Part shown: in pieces, positions 47,439-59,500 of the stretch | How positions within the stretch are numbered: position 1 is the first letter of the stretch | Layout: each line of letters opens with the position of its first letter | Origin: Lumnitzera littorea | Lineage: Eukaryota; Streptophyta; Magnoliopsida; Myrtales; Combretaceae | Assembly: GCA_024138015.1 (NCBI GenBank) | Contig: JAMXBB010000002.1 | Span: 49,204,769 to 49,268,768 of the forward strand | DNA length: 64,000 bases | Direction: 5' to 3' | Translations under genes and position numbers: made by a program | The notes under the pieces: model-generated | Told to the model about the DNA's origin: nothing | Database searches by the model: none | The model's input: only the letters and a program-made list of their open reading frames with translations

Positions 47439-48558
47439 TTTAAAAAAAAAAAAAACGAAAAAAGATTCATTTCAAAAATAAAAGTTTTTTCTTAATTCGA
47501 TAGGGATGCTTATATTAATGTGTGCCTGGCTTTATATAAGTTGGGTTAAGGAAAAGAAAACCAAAATTCAAGCTGATAAAATACAAATTCACACAACGTA
47601 ATTAATAGAGATGAATTAATGGATGGTCCAGTCCTAATTTTTTCCCCTAGATGATTAAGTTCACCTGATTGTTTTAGGCATGTGAATGGCGTCTGGTTAT
47701 AATAGGGGGCTTGGTCTGCGTGGAAGAAATCTGGAATTTCCCCGTTTAATTTAAGGAAAATGGTATCTAAGACGGGTTTATATAAAATCAAATGTATCTT
47801 TATTTTCTATTAGCTATCTTTGAACTGAATTCATTCAAAACGCCTATATAAGGTTTTTTATTGCATTTCCGTATTCTGCTTGGTAATACAATTTTGTTAA
47901 AATACTTTAGAATTAGTATTCTAATGATGTTTGAAATAAGAAAAAGGAAATATAGCTATTACCTATCAAAATAAAGAAAAATATTTGATAATAATATCTG
48001 TATTATGTCTTCTGGGAGGCCAAAAAGAAAGAAAAATGTATCTGTACTATATGTTTCCAAACCTAAAATAAAATAAGAAATAATTTGTGAAATTCTTTAT
48101 CAAGTCTCCCTATAACTTATTATATTTTAATATTTTACTTGGAATTCGTTTCAAACTCGATAGAGTATTGTCGTATCAAGTAAATATCGAATTTAGAGGC
48201 TCAGATACAAATGACATCACCCACTTTCATCCCTGGTTAAGTTATAAATTTTAATTATCGGGTTCAGCGGCCTACTAGCTTGAGTCTGTCCAAAAAAGGT
48301 CCTTGCATGTGGCAGCAAATGTTACTTAGGCCATTTCGAGCGAATCCTACAACTTAAGAGAAATATGACCGTTGGAAGGAAACGAATATACTACAAGAAC
48401 CAGGGGATTTCAAATCTTGGTTGGTACCTCAACGGCTCCCCACCCATTAAGTTAAAAAACTCAACTACGTGTCCTTGAAAAGCAATATCTGGCTAGCCAA
48501 GGGGACTCTACACAATTAATTAACAAAAATATTTTGAATTATCATACGTACTGATAAT
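47439..48558 (+). promoter_or_regulatory. Upstream region of the lipase-like gene
   Basis: It begins with A-rich DNA after the relic primer site. No coding content. Closer to the gene the sequence becomes less AT-rich (48180-48560). No TATA box could be fixed with confidence. Confidence 0.3.
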
Positions 48559-50965
48559 ATGGGAAAGAGAAGAGCAGAAGAGATGATAATGGAAGAAAAA
48601 GAAGTTCCCAAAGAAGAGTTCCAAGAACAACAAGAAGAAGAAGCTCACCCATATGCATTTCACGTGTCTGGACCTCGTAACTTGTCTCCTCCTAAGTGGA
48701 AAGACCTTATCAACTCTAGTTGGTCAGTGTTTCATCTCGTTTCCTAGTAGAACTTCCATGAGTTATTTCTCTTACAGTTTTGGCATTTTTCGGATTTTAA
48801 TGGTGTCAATTAGTAAAATGCTTGTGCTCGTGTGATTGAATCTAAGTTGCTTAATTCAGATGTACAGTTAAAATTTTAACAGGAAAATGGAATGCAATGC
48901 TAACTTTATGTAACTGTCCAAAATTGGAAAGTTTAAGCCCGTGTTTTCTGTGCTGCCATGTAAAAACAAACGTCTTCATATGCACATGCAACGCCAAATG
49001 ATTTTACTATGGTTTGAGTTCCTGCAAACTAAACAGATCCATAGCGCTGATGATCGAATCTGCTATAACGCTGGCGTGACTTTTCGTTTCCATATACTTA
49101 GGCAGATCACAGATTTATGAGATGCATTTTGGGAATTAGAAAGATCAATGAAATGTATCAGAGATTTTGTACCCATCATAGGTTCAAGTGGGATGATTAA
49201 AGTGGAGCTTAAATTAAATATTAATTACAAATGGCTAAGTGTGATTCATGGGATATTGAAGAATATGAAAACTTTATCCTAGCTAATGAGTATTCATAAG
49301 TAAGGTTTGTCTCTGAATTAATTAAAATACGAGAAGGGAAATGGTATAATAAAGTTTATGCTTTAGTCCTAAAATCCGCTGCAAGAATGGATTTATAATT
49401 TATCTGTGCTTCTTCTGCGCTGATGGCATTACTGATCTTTAAATCAACAGACAGCTCCATGGTGCTTTTTATCACCTTTCAAAATTATTTACTAGGTGCA
49501 ATTTGAGTGTTTACTTACAAATTCTAGGCCATGAAACCTACTAATTTCCTATGACATACTAAGATATTCAGATGACATAGGTATAACTGTGAAACAGGGT
49601 CAAACAGAATTTCAAAAATTAACCTTCGAAAATAAATTTTCTAAAATGATTGATTCTTAGAGTCGCCCTACCAAAAAATTATAAATTTGCAACTCACCCC
49701 CGCTCATGTAACCAGATTCCGCCACTCTAGCTGACTGCACATAGTGGAATTACACTTAGTAGTTGCTGTTGAAACCTATAATTTTCCCCTACTCTGTTGA
49801 TTAGCTGGGCTAGGCTCTTTCTACCTTTTTTTTGTACATTTATAGGAAGCTTTCCTTTTCACCACTAGTTTGCAGTATTTATTTGCCAGTCAAATGCATT
49901 TATGCTTGACCAATTAATATTTACATGCACAGGAAAGATGAAAACTACAAAAGAACTGTAATTGCCTGCTTCATTCAAGCGGTCTACTTACTTGAATTGG
50001 ACAGACAAGAGAATAGATCAGAACAAAATGCTCTAGCTCCAAAATGGTGGTTCCCTTTCAAGTACAAACTAGCTCAAACCTTAGTTGATGAGCGAGATGG
50101 ATCCATATTCGGTGCAATCCTAGAATGGGACAAATCCGCAGCCTTAGCAGACTTCATTCTTGTCAGGCCAAGTGGAACGCCTAGGGCAGTCTTAACTCTG
50201 CGAGGAACACTACTCAAAAGTCCAACGATTCATATGGATATTAAGGATGACCTTCGGTTTTTTGCTTTGGAAAGCCTGAAAGGATCGGTAAGATTCAATG
50301 TAGCTTTGCAGGCGTTAAAGTCTGTTGCTGAAATGTATGGAAGCGGCAATGTTTGTGTTGCAGGCCACTCTTTAGGAGCTGGGTTTGCTCTTCAAGTGGG
50401 AAAAGAATTAGCAAAAGAAGGCATGTACGTGGAAGCTCATTTATTCAATCCACCTTCCATTTCGCTTGCAATGAGTCTGAGAAACTTTGGGGAAAAAGCA
50501 AATCTCGCTTGGAAAAGATTCAAATCAATGTTTCCTTCAAGGACTGTATTATCTCAGTCCGGAAATAACGATACAACAAAATCTTATTTGGGATTGAGGA
50601 ATTGGGTGCAATTGCCTCATTTAAGGAGACACTGGACGGTAAACAGAGGACTAGGAAAGTGGGTGCCTCATCTGTACGTGAATAACAGGGACTACATTTG
50701 TTGTCATTATACTCATCCAGCTAGCTTGGAGGAGAATAATGCAGAGAAGGAGAATAAGATACCAAGCAACGGGCAAGTAATGGCAAAACTGTTTGTTATG
50801 TCAAAGGGAAAGCAGAAATTCCTAGAGGCTCATGGATTAGAGCAATGGTGGTCTGACAACTTGGAGCTTCAATTGGCATTACATGACAGCAAGCTTATAA
50901 ACAGGCAGTTGAGGTCTGTGCATAGTTTTCCAGTCCCACGTGACACCTCAAGAAAAGCCCTGTAA
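48559..50965 (+). CDS. Class-3 lipase / alpha-beta hydrolase family protein, At4g10955-like (2 exons)
   Basis: Exon 1 is 48559-48722 and exon 2 is 49933-50965, joined across a 1210-bp GT-AG intron within a Trp codon (W55), giving 398 residues. Exon 1 begins with a Glu/Lys-rich leader, then the family signature HPYAFHVSGPRN. Exon 2 has NYKRTVIACFIQAVYLLE, SIFGAILEWD, AVLTLRGT (oxyanion-hole region), the nucleophile elbow CVAGHSLGAGFAL with Ser at about residue 201, EAHLFNPPS, and WVPHLYVNNRDYICC. No signal peptide is evident. In Arabidopsis this group is labelled GDSL esterase/lipase At4g10955, although the GHSLG motif is that of class-3 lipases. The substrate is unknown. The intron contains no other gene. 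The reading frame is intact and the splice frame exact. Confidence 0.92.
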
Positions 50966-51424
50966 CAGCCTCGGGTTGTTTTCTTTTGTACGTATAACAA
51001 CTGAATTTCAAGCCAAAATATTATCCCATTTTGGATTCTTCATTTATCTATTTATTTGTACTTCATTGATTCATTCATTCAATAGGAAATTTATACGTTC
51101 ACATCCAAATTTCCTAGATTGATAAAATGTATACTTCAAACCTAAGGCGGTTTCTTTGTCGTGCGCTCGACAAATGGTATTGGAAAAATCCAACTCTATA
51201 AGCAAAATCAATGGACAATAATCGAGATCTGAGAGTAAGCGTATTTCGGAGTGCAAGACAGTTCTTTCATTGTGCTTAAAGAAGCAGAGTCAAGTATTTT
51301 GGGCTTCAAATTTCTGTTTAGATCCACTTTTAGACATGATGAAACTGATCTGAAAAGAGAGGTTCTTGGTTGGAGTTCGGACAAACAAAGCCAAAGCAGG
51401 AGAACCCCGACAGATAGAAATAAT
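50966..51424 (+). other. 3' flank of the lipase-like gene
   Basis: Contains the probable 3' UTR, rich in T and ATTCATT phrases (51040-51085). No canonical AATAAA is seen; AATAGG at about 51081 may serve. Further ORFs here are short and without family resemblance. Confidence 0.35.
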
Positions 51425-51429
51425 AAAAA
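51425..51429 (-). terminator. RNA polymerase III terminator of tRNA-Arg
   Basis: A T5 run on the minus strand, 11 nt beyond the tRNA 3' end. Confidence 0.75.
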
Positions 51430-51440
51430 CACGAAAGGAA

Positions 51441-51513
51441 CGACTCCACTGGGGATCGAACCCAGAATCTCTGGTTCCGTAGACCAGCGCCTTATCCATT
51501 GGGCCATGGAGTC
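51441..51513 (-). tRNA. tRNA-Arg (anticodon ACG)
   Basis: 73 nt without intron. The acceptor stem GACTCCA pairs with TGGAGTC, with discriminator G. The anticodon arm CTGGT-CTACGGA-ACCAG has the loop anticodon ACG (read as ICG). The T arm is CTGGG-TTCGATC-CCCAG. The internal B box GGTTCGATCC and a D-arm A box (GGCCCAATGG) are present. All stems pair perfectly, so the gene is probably functional. ORFs overlapping it are accidental. Confidence 0.96.
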
Positions 51514-51532
51514 GAACCCAGAATCTCTGGTT
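51512..51532 (-). repeat. Partial duplication of the tRNA-Arg gene
   Basis: A 21-nt perfect repeat of the interval from the T arm into the anticodon 3' side of the tRNA lies immediately at its 5' end, overlapping it by two bases, in the same orientation. It lacks acceptor and D arms and cannot fold as a tRNA. Confidence 0.85.
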
Positions 51533-51533
51533 T

Positions 51534-53347
51534 CATGATTGATGCCCACTATTTATACGATTCTCTGTATTGTTTAAGTGGGAAAACTTGATTTTGGTGT
51601 AGCACTTTTATTTATAAAATTAGGTAATTTTCTAAAACGATAATTTCTCATATTAGATATTATATGATGACTTTTGTTTGATTTAAATTTAAATAAACAA
51701 TAGCGGTAATGAGATTTACTGTTTTTCTGCAATTAGTTAACATAAGAGTTTTCCAAAAAGTTGATAAATTGTGAGCATCTAATTATATAATTCTTACTCC
51801 CATGTTTTTATCATTTTTATTGACAGTTCAACATAATTATACTGAGACCCATAAAGGATTGCATCATTTACTACAACAGGAATACAAAAACTGAAGAGTA
51901 CAAAGCTCATAAGCATTTACTACATATGTACTCGGAGACAAGCAATAGGAAAGATTTACCAAAAAGGCAGTCATCATTCTTCTACTCTGTGAAAGGAAAG
52001 AATTCTTTAGTAATAACTTAATGTAACATTGGAAACAAATACCTGATACTCCAAAAGAGGCACTTTCTCTAATAAAATTGAACTTATTAGAGCATACCAA
52101 ACTTGAAACAGCATTCTACTCTCTGAAAAAAAAAAAAAAAAATTGATGAATTTATCCACTACTACATAAATTTACAAACAATAGCTACAATAGCCAACAC
52201 CTTGTTCAAGTTTAAGCCGCTATATATTCAACATGTAGCTTAGCCCAAAAAAGGAAAGGTTCCAGGATCTAACCGTGTATGAAGGTGCTCTAATGTTTTT
52301 CCTCTGAAACGGAATATTGCTTTAAGAAATCGAATTTATCATGTAGTTTTAATTTAGGAAAAAAATAAATTACCTGAAAATTTAAAGAAATTCAATTCGC
52401 TACATCTTGTTTTAATTTGCATGTTACACTTGAAACTTCATCAAAAATTAAATATATTACTTATATATTCGATTTTCCGAATGCCATACTTTGAACACTA
52501 TTGGAGATTCGATTTAATACCTACACTTGGATTTTTAACTACTTAATTAAATAGAAACTCAACATTATTAGTTTCAAAATATTTGTTCTAAAGTGGTGTT
52601 TCTAGTAAATAATAGATGGCAAATGGGGTGGAGGTTATTTAGTAGTTATTGGCCGGTGCAAATAGAAAAGCTTGAAAAATAAAATGCATTAGAAAATGCT
52701 TTTTATAGTACCATTGAAACCTTCTTCATAACCCACAATTATGAGACTTAAAAGTCCATATCACGGACAGTATAACAAAAGAAGGAGAATGTAAATGAAG
52801 AATTCAATCATCTTTTGTTACATAATCGAATTCCATGTCCTAAAATTCAGCAAGCCATGCAACGATAATAATCAAATTGTATTAAAGGAAATTTGTCGTG
52901 TCCCAATGAAGTCATAAATATGGATCGTTATGACCAAACATTGCAAACCGAACACGAATAAAATAGTTATGCTGAACTTACACTTAAACATCTTCGCACC
53001 GGAGTCTGGAGCATTATATTAAGAAAAAAAAAATTTACAATTAATATTTCCCAGTATCACTCATGTATATGTATGTATATATACATACATATATACATAT
53101 ATATATGTATTGCTAAATAATGTGTATAATACACTTTGTGGAGAATATGGAACTGCTCATTCAATTAAGTTACAATAAATGTGGAAAAGAATCAATTTCA
53201 AACCACCCCTCCCTCCTCTAACCAAGAATAATGTTTGGGCTTTATGTACAAAAAAAATTTAATACATCAAGTTTATGCACCTTGAATATTGTTCTGTTCC
53301 ATGATTAGTTAGACCTACCTGCTTGCAAATTTAAACATTCAATCCTT
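51534..53347. other. Intergenic DNA between tRNA-Arg and the VQ gene
   Basis: AT-rich, no gene seen. It holds an A16 run (52127-52142), scattered short frames, and a dinucleotide/tetranucleotide microsatellite listed separately. The VQ 3' UTR is presumably at 53230-53347 on the minus strand. Confidence 0.4.
53062..53110. repeat. TA/TATG microsatellite
   Basis: Alternating ATGTAT, ACATAT and TATATA units, self-complementary enough to form a hairpin. Confidence 0.85.
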
Positions 53348-53833
53348 TCATAGTAGCCCAGCTAAATCGTAATCATAATCAAAGAAGCCAAACTCCTCCT
53401 CAACTATATTACCATAATTTTCACATAACGAAACCGGAGGTTCCATATCAAGAAGCCATGTCTCAAAATCCCGATACTGATCATGCACATGTCCATGCCC
53501 ACCATATTCCTGGTTGCTAATAAATGGACTTATTGATGTCATTTGCCCATGCGGTTCACACGACATATCATCGCGCTTTAATTGTTGTTGTCTACAGTCT
53601 GATTCCTCGGTTGTTCTTGTAATAAGTGGAGTTGAGATCACAGGACTTGTTTTACTGTTGCTAATATCGTTACTATTGTTGCCAGTTAGCTCTTGAACAA
53701 GCCTCTTGAAATTCGAGGCATCCGTGATGTAAACTTTAGGTTTCAACACCTTCATCAAACAACTAAGTTGTTGTGGCTTTCCACTGCTTTTGGAAATCGT
53801 TGGAGATGATGATTTAGTCACTTTCTTCCCCAT
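53348..53833 (-). CDS. VQ motif-containing protein (161 aa, single exon)
   Basis: An intact frame of 161 residues. The VQ motif FKRLVQELTG occupies residues 42-51, matching FxxxVQxLTG exactly, and is preceded by KPKVYITDASN. The N terminus is basic and Ser-rich (GKKVTKSSS), and the C terminus is acidic and aromatic (DFETWLLDM, EEEFGFFDYDYDLAGLL). VQ proteins are short plant nuclear cofactors that bind WRKY transcription factors, or calmodulin or MAP kinases, in defence and development. Lack of introns is typical of most family members. The start is the first ATG after a TATA box at the expected distance. The subgroup was not assigned. Confidence 0.93.
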   Translation of the reverse strand: MGKKVTKSSSPTISKSSGKPQQLSCLMKVLKPKVYITDASNFKRLVQELTGNNSNDISNSKTSPVISTPLITRTTEESDCRQQQLKRDDMSCEPHGQMTSISPFISNQEYGGHGHVHDQYRDFETWLLDMEPPVSLCENYGNIVEEEFGFFDYDYDLAGLL

Positions 53834-53897
53834 TTCTGATGAATTTCAGATTGGTCTCTGATGCTTGATTAAGCGGATGAGACCAGGATGGTTACGT

Positions 53898-53905
53898 TAT
53901 TTATA
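53898..53905 (-). promoter_or_regulatory. TATA box of the VQ gene
   Basis: TATAAATA on the minus strand, about 65 nt upstream of the ATG, leaving a leader of about 30-40 nt if transcription starts 25-30 nt downstream. Confidence 0.6.
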
Positions 53906-54212
53906 CGTAAAGGTTCTTGAAATGGATGTGGTCTGAGGTATTAGCAAAAAGACAAGACATGGTATCTGTAACCCAAGATGCTGAAAATGATATTGATTAA
54001 GATAGAGTTGTTATTAGGAGTCCACGTACCAAAATTAAGGATGATACTCGGGAATAAAGAGTAGGTGTGTATGTATATATACAAAATATATTATATCCCT
54101 GGGTTTGTATCTGCATGTGAGACACGATTTCAGAGTCATTAACCCGTTTGGTTTAAAATCCTTAATTATGGACATAATTATAGGACCATAGAGTGGCATT
54201 TGAGGGCACATC

Positions 54213-54218
54213 TTGACC
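54213..54218 (+). promoter_or_regulatory. W-box (TTGACC) in the VQ gene upstream region
   Basis: TTGACC about 310 bp upstream of the TATA box; a WRKY binding core, fitting a gene whose product partners WRKY factors. A single hexamer is weak evidence. Confidence 0.3.
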
Positions 54219-57200
54219 ATCGAGTAGACAGTTATTTAGGAGGCCTGTCTTGTTATCTTTATTTGTAGTTTGTGCTGCCTCTTGTTTCTCCCTTTTGCAC
54301 CATTCCTGCTAGGTATGGTTAAAAACGCCAGCTCTTAATTGGCCCACCTCTACCTATACTCGTACAAAATATATCCAACTACAAAAAGAGAGATACGCAT
54401 AGTTTCTTGGAAAGTTTGCTTAAAAAGAATAGGAGGGACACGTGATTTGTGTGTAATTCACATGATTTGTTGTGCCCAACGAGGCAAATGATATCTTGAT
54501 ATTTATCTTGCAATTCAAAAGTTATACGTGTATTTTTGCATGTCTGCAGATTTTCAAACGATTTTTGTACATACCCTCACGTATAAAATTAAATAATTTA
54601 TTTGTAATGTTTATATTATTTTATAGATGCATTACCTATTACATAAATTACAAATACTATCTAATTATTACAAATATATCTCTGTTATATAGCATATACA
54701 TATTATACTTTTATAACATTTACCAAAATATGTTGATGATTATATATTAGTGATAATTATATATTATATATTAAGAATTAAAAAATATTGTATAATATGT
54801 AATATATCTAATATTTAATTAATGTACAAAATATTGTAGATGAAGGGATTTGTTAGGTGAGTGTCTCATGCATGAAGTGTAGGTTATGTGCTTCAAGCGG
54901 CAAGATATGGGTGTTGTGACTTGGAGTGGCAATTTAAGTAAGATGAGGTAGAGGTGGACTAGGAAGGAGAAATGGAAGATATTAGTAGGTTGCTATGTTG
55001 GTGTGATAGTTTGAGGATTTAAAGCAATAAAATTTTATAGCGTTTCATCTTTAGAAAAGTGATAAGTTGAATGCAAAATCTTCAACCTTTAATTTGATAT
55101 GATCTCTCTTAGATTTGAGGCATTTTGAAGGAAGACCTAAGTGATATTTATAAAGTTTAGTAATTGATAATCACCATCACTTTGTTGGAATGATTAGAAT
55201 GGTCAAGATCAATAAGGCTTTTCACAGGAATTGATAATCTTCTAGAAAAGATATGCATAAACTCCATAGTCTTTTGAAGAAACTAGATAAACACATAAGC
55301 ATACGAAGAAAGGTAGTTAGATCCTCCTTTTAACTCACCAAGATAAAACTCCTTAAATCTTCCTAACCATGGGCATAACTATTTGGATGGTGCACAATTA
55401 TATATAATTAGACTAAATTATCTTTAAGCTTAGTCATTTTTTTTGTATTTCAACTCCATTACGTTTTCCCCCTCTAACTAAGAATTTTTTGTAGAAAGCC
55501 AAAGTATTTTTAGATATTTATTAAGTGTCTTAAGCACTTAGGTTTATACTTGGTGCATTCATACTACAAAGCTACTGTATTTCTTCTTAATACACTTGTA
55601 TAATTCATGAATTAGTATAATATAGTCATTTAATTGTTAAATATTTAGCATTTACACTATAATTGATTTGGTTAGCTATTTGATAGTACCATTTGAATGC
55701 TTACATTGACTTGAACTTATAAGAAATTATGTTGTCCCATTATTAGAATGTTAAATAAATCTTTTTCAATTGACAACTGATTTTATATAACCTGTTTTCA
55801 CTTTCTCTACTTAACTTACTCGAATTATCAATTTTATTGAGTTGACTTCCACATAGGAACTCTATGTCAATGATTTCGGTTCATTTCTTGGTTTTAGTCT
55901 TTGAGATGAATTATTGGTAAAATTAGTATTAAGAATTACTCATCATAGAGAAAGTGAAGCTATAAATAAAGCTAGTTGCTTTGAGCCTTTCTGAATGAGA
56001 CAGTAATATTTTCTTTTCAAGTATCCCCACCTTAAAGTCCTTTTAAGAAGAGGTAGCAATTTGATCTTGAAACCAACTAATTATAAGTTTTTCTTCTAAG
56101 GATTCAGCAGTTAAATACATTAGTGGCCATAATAGCAACACATTTTTTGCTTTCAAACATGATGACATAAGCATTGTATTTCTTACTGATGGTGTGTCTT
56201 GTATATAAACTAAGAAAGATAACCAATGAGAAAGATGATCAAGTGTCAAAGTAGAAGAACATTAGATGATGTAACTGCTTTGATTCCTTTCCATGAAGAG
56301 GTGGTGATGCCACAATTTTTTAGAATCCTTTTTTACTAACTAAAAGGCAATGATGTAGTACTCACTGATATGTCACGCCATGAACCAATAAGGATGGCAA
56401 TATTAAAGTGGGTTTGAACCTATCAAAGGAATAAAAAATAGTATGGTTTTTTTTTTCAGGGTTTTAGAAAAATCCATGAGCTATCTAATTAGATATAATA
56501 CACCAATCAAATACTGTACGGTGTAATCACTACTTTGATATAACACATCAAATAATACCTAAGGTTGCTTGCTATAATCCTTATTAAAAGGATTGATAAC
56601 AATTAGTTGCAAGATGAACTTGTAATGAAACAAGAACATAATTACAAGGGAAAAGGCGATTCTATATTCCTAATCACTGATGTGGCTCACATTTCGACTG
56701 CGAATTATACTAGGGATTTTAGGGCAACTATTAACTTGGAGAAGTTACTAAAATGGGCATCTTTCCCAAAATAGAAAAGTACTAGGAACAATATATAAAG
56801 AGATGGGTAAATCTATAATGTATAATGGGGAATATTCTAGTGTCTTTTGTACTAGTATGGATGTTAGAAAACATGCATTGTAGTTTAAGTGGATGAGGCT
56901 CCACTAAGTAGAACTTGGGTAGGTTTAGACAAGTTAGCAGCTTCTAAATAGCTTGGTACTGCAAGTTCAATTGTCAGCTCCTGCAAGTAATTACTTGTCA
57001 TCAATTGGTACCCTAAGTCATGTCGACACATGGTCAAGTAACTTGAACCTCAACAGGCATAGCTCAGAATCAAGGTAGCCGAGTTGTTGGACATGTTTGT
57101 TGAGCTGTTAAAGGGGTTGCTTGGATGACCTTTACATTGACACTCTATGACCATTGTCAACAAGGTGTAAGATCAAAATAGTTAGGAAGGCAAGGGAGGC

Positions 57201-57379
57201 TTAGACTAAGTAACAAGTCGGCCTCCTCAATACTTAGGCAAGATGTGAGAATTCGTGGAACCATACCCTCCAAACCTTGAGCTTAAGTCAGGTTTAGGGT
57301 CCAATGTATCGATTCCTATCATCCCTTTTGGGTTGATTGGGATTTGGGATCAAATCTAAACTGCCTTCTAGTTGATCAC
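54219..57379. other. AT-rich intergenic DNA, and probably the 3' LTR of element E at its right end
   Basis: 54440-54850 is very AT-rich with repeated 'tatatatta' phrases; no gene. 54850-57000 has no recognisable coding sequence. The sequence next to the element E integrase end (about 56300-57250) is the expected place for E's 3' LTR on the minus strand. A purine-rich minus-strand tract, ATTGAGGAGGCCGAC, lies near 57218-57232, but no terminal repeat partner is inside the window, so boundaries cannot be set. Confidence 0.35.
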
Positions 57380-59500
57380 CTCCTTGAGGATATTATGGAC
57401 TTAAGTCAACAATGTTGAACATGTCAGATAATCCATGGTTGTTAGGAAACTCTAGTCGATATACATTGTCATTGATCTTCTGGAGTATCTCAAACAATTT
57501 GTTTGCTTAGGTGGATAGCTTACTCTTCCTTCTATTGGAAATCTTGCTCAGCCTTAATGCAACCATACTAAGTCATTGAGTTGAAATGGCCTTCGTTTCC
57601 TTCCCAATCCTTTCTATTCTAATCTCAATACAGGGCTTCAATTTGGCTTCTTGCCTTAAGATCTTCTAGGTTAGGTGTATACATTAGCATATGGTCAAGG
57701 GTAGTTTGGGGTTGAAACCATAAAAGACCGCAAATAGAGTCTAACCTATGGTGTTGTAGATAAACCAGTTGTAAGAAAACTTAATCGTAGGTAGACAGAC
57801 ATCCCAGCTAATGAAGTTCCTCTCGTGGCAACTTGAGGCAATGAACCCAAAGTGTAGTTGACATCCTTTACCTAGCTATCGGTTTGTGGATGACATGAAG
57901 TATTGAAGAGTAACTTAGCTCTTATCCAACGATGGAGAGCCTTCTAGAAATAGCTCAGGAACTTTGATTCTCTATCAAAGACTATACTCCTCAACATGCT
58001 ATGTAATCTAACAATCTCTTATAAAAAGAGAAGAGAAATAGTTGAAGCATCATTAGTTTTAGTGCAAGGTACAAGTGTGACATTTTGTTGAATTGATCCC
58101 TAACGACCATGATAGAATTCTTACCTTAGGTCGTCTTAGGCAGATTGAGAACAAAGTTGATGCCTAACTCAGCTTAAGGTTATGTCACAATAGGCAAAGA
58201 CATGCTCTTCCTTGCTCTACTTGTCTCTCTGCTTTTCGATAGGTTGTACACCTTTCTACAACTCGATGGATATCCCCCTTCATTTTAAGCCAAAAGAATC
58301 GAGTAATTAATAACTCAAATGCCCTCTTCTCCTTGAAGTATCTAGAGAGCCCTCTATTATGGGCTTTTTTTACCAATAGTTCCCTAATAAAAAGATTGGC
58401 ATACAGAGCTTGCTACTCTTGAACAAGTACCTATCCTCCACAAGGTAGTTATCCACTCTTCATCTATCCATAAATTGGGCATAAATGGTACCAAAATGAG
58501 GATCTGGGTGATATTGTCCCTTTATGCTCGCTAATCTAAGCAGTCAGGTTTGAAGGTTAGTAAGGAGGGTATGCCTCTTAGATAGGGCTTTGGCAACTAG
58601 ATTTGCTTTGTTGTGCTTATACTCGATGATGAAAGTGAATCCTTTTAGGAATTCCACTCACTTTGCTTATCAATTAGAAAGTTTTGAGTGGCTTCTCAAG
58701 TATCTTAACAATTTATGGTCAGTATATATAACAAAATCCTTAGGTAAGAGATAGAGTTGCCACACTTGGAGAGCTCAAACCAAAGCATAGAGCTCCTTAA
58801 CATACACTAAGTAATTTAATTGGACTCTTCTAAGTTTCTCATTATGGTAAGTAACAAGTTAGCCTTATTGCATAAGTACAACATCAATGCTAATACTTGA
58901 AGCATCACATTCTAGATTAAAGACCTTCTCAAAGTTTAATAGGGCTAAAACTAGGGCGGAGGTTAACTTCTCCTTCATCTCTATAAAACTCCTCACTTCC
59001 TTTTCTCCCCACTTGATTTTTATGTTCCTCTTAGTTAGCTTGGTGGTGCAATGATTGTGCTGAATCCCTAAATAAATATTCAATAAAAGGAAGCCAAACC
59101 ATGAGAACTTCTTTCCTCAACAAAGTAGACAAAGTAGGCCAATCAATAATAGCTCAGATTTTCTCCTTATCTACACCAAGCCTCCTCCATTGATAATGTA
59201 CCCTAGGAAGTGGAAGCAGTATTTCTTTAGATTTTTGAACAACCTCTTGGCCCGTGCTATGAACCTTTCAATTTGATGCTTAAATACATGATTCATTAGA
59301 CTCATGAAAGTACTAAGGGCACTAAACAAGTTGAATAGCATAACTAACCATTCATAAAATCTATGTTGAGTCTTAAATGTCGTTTTCCACTCATCATTCA
59401 AGTTTATCATAATATGGTGATATCTAGATTTGAGGTCGATCTTGCTAAACACTTGTGCTCTATGTAGCTCATCCAACATATCATCAAGTCGGGGAATGGG
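57380..59500 (-). pseudogene. Element E RT (C-terminal part), RNase H and integrase
   Basis: Minus strand from 59500: the frame continues from the part beyond D as IPRLDDMLDELH, FSKIDLKSRYHHI, EWKTTFKTQHRFYEWLVM, MNHVFKHQIERF; then the sequence jumps to AKRLFKNLKK and FLGYIINGGG. The stretch that should hold YxDD between them is deleted. RNase H: NLECDASSISIDVVLMQ (about 58865-58920) and YTDHKLLRYL (about 58690). Integrase: AHNRGLSRYF, RCTTYRKAE with zinc ligands changed to Tyr, then a decayed core and C-terminal domain. Stops and frameshifts are throughout. Confidence 0.7.

Noticed and set aside
51511..51540. Second tRNA-Arg gene
   Set aside because: Only 21 nt of tRNA sequence are duplicated; acceptor and D arms are missing.
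51208..51549. Open frames on both strands around 51.2-51.5 kb
   Set aside because: They run through the tRNA-Arg gene and its partial repeat and are not proteins.
53062..53110. CRISPR-like or regulatory palindrome
   Set aside because: Simple TA/TATG microsatellite; no spacer-repeat structure.
54472..54750. 92-codon frame of Tyr/Ile/Leu
   Set aside because: Translation of extremely AT-rich DNA; no family resemblance.
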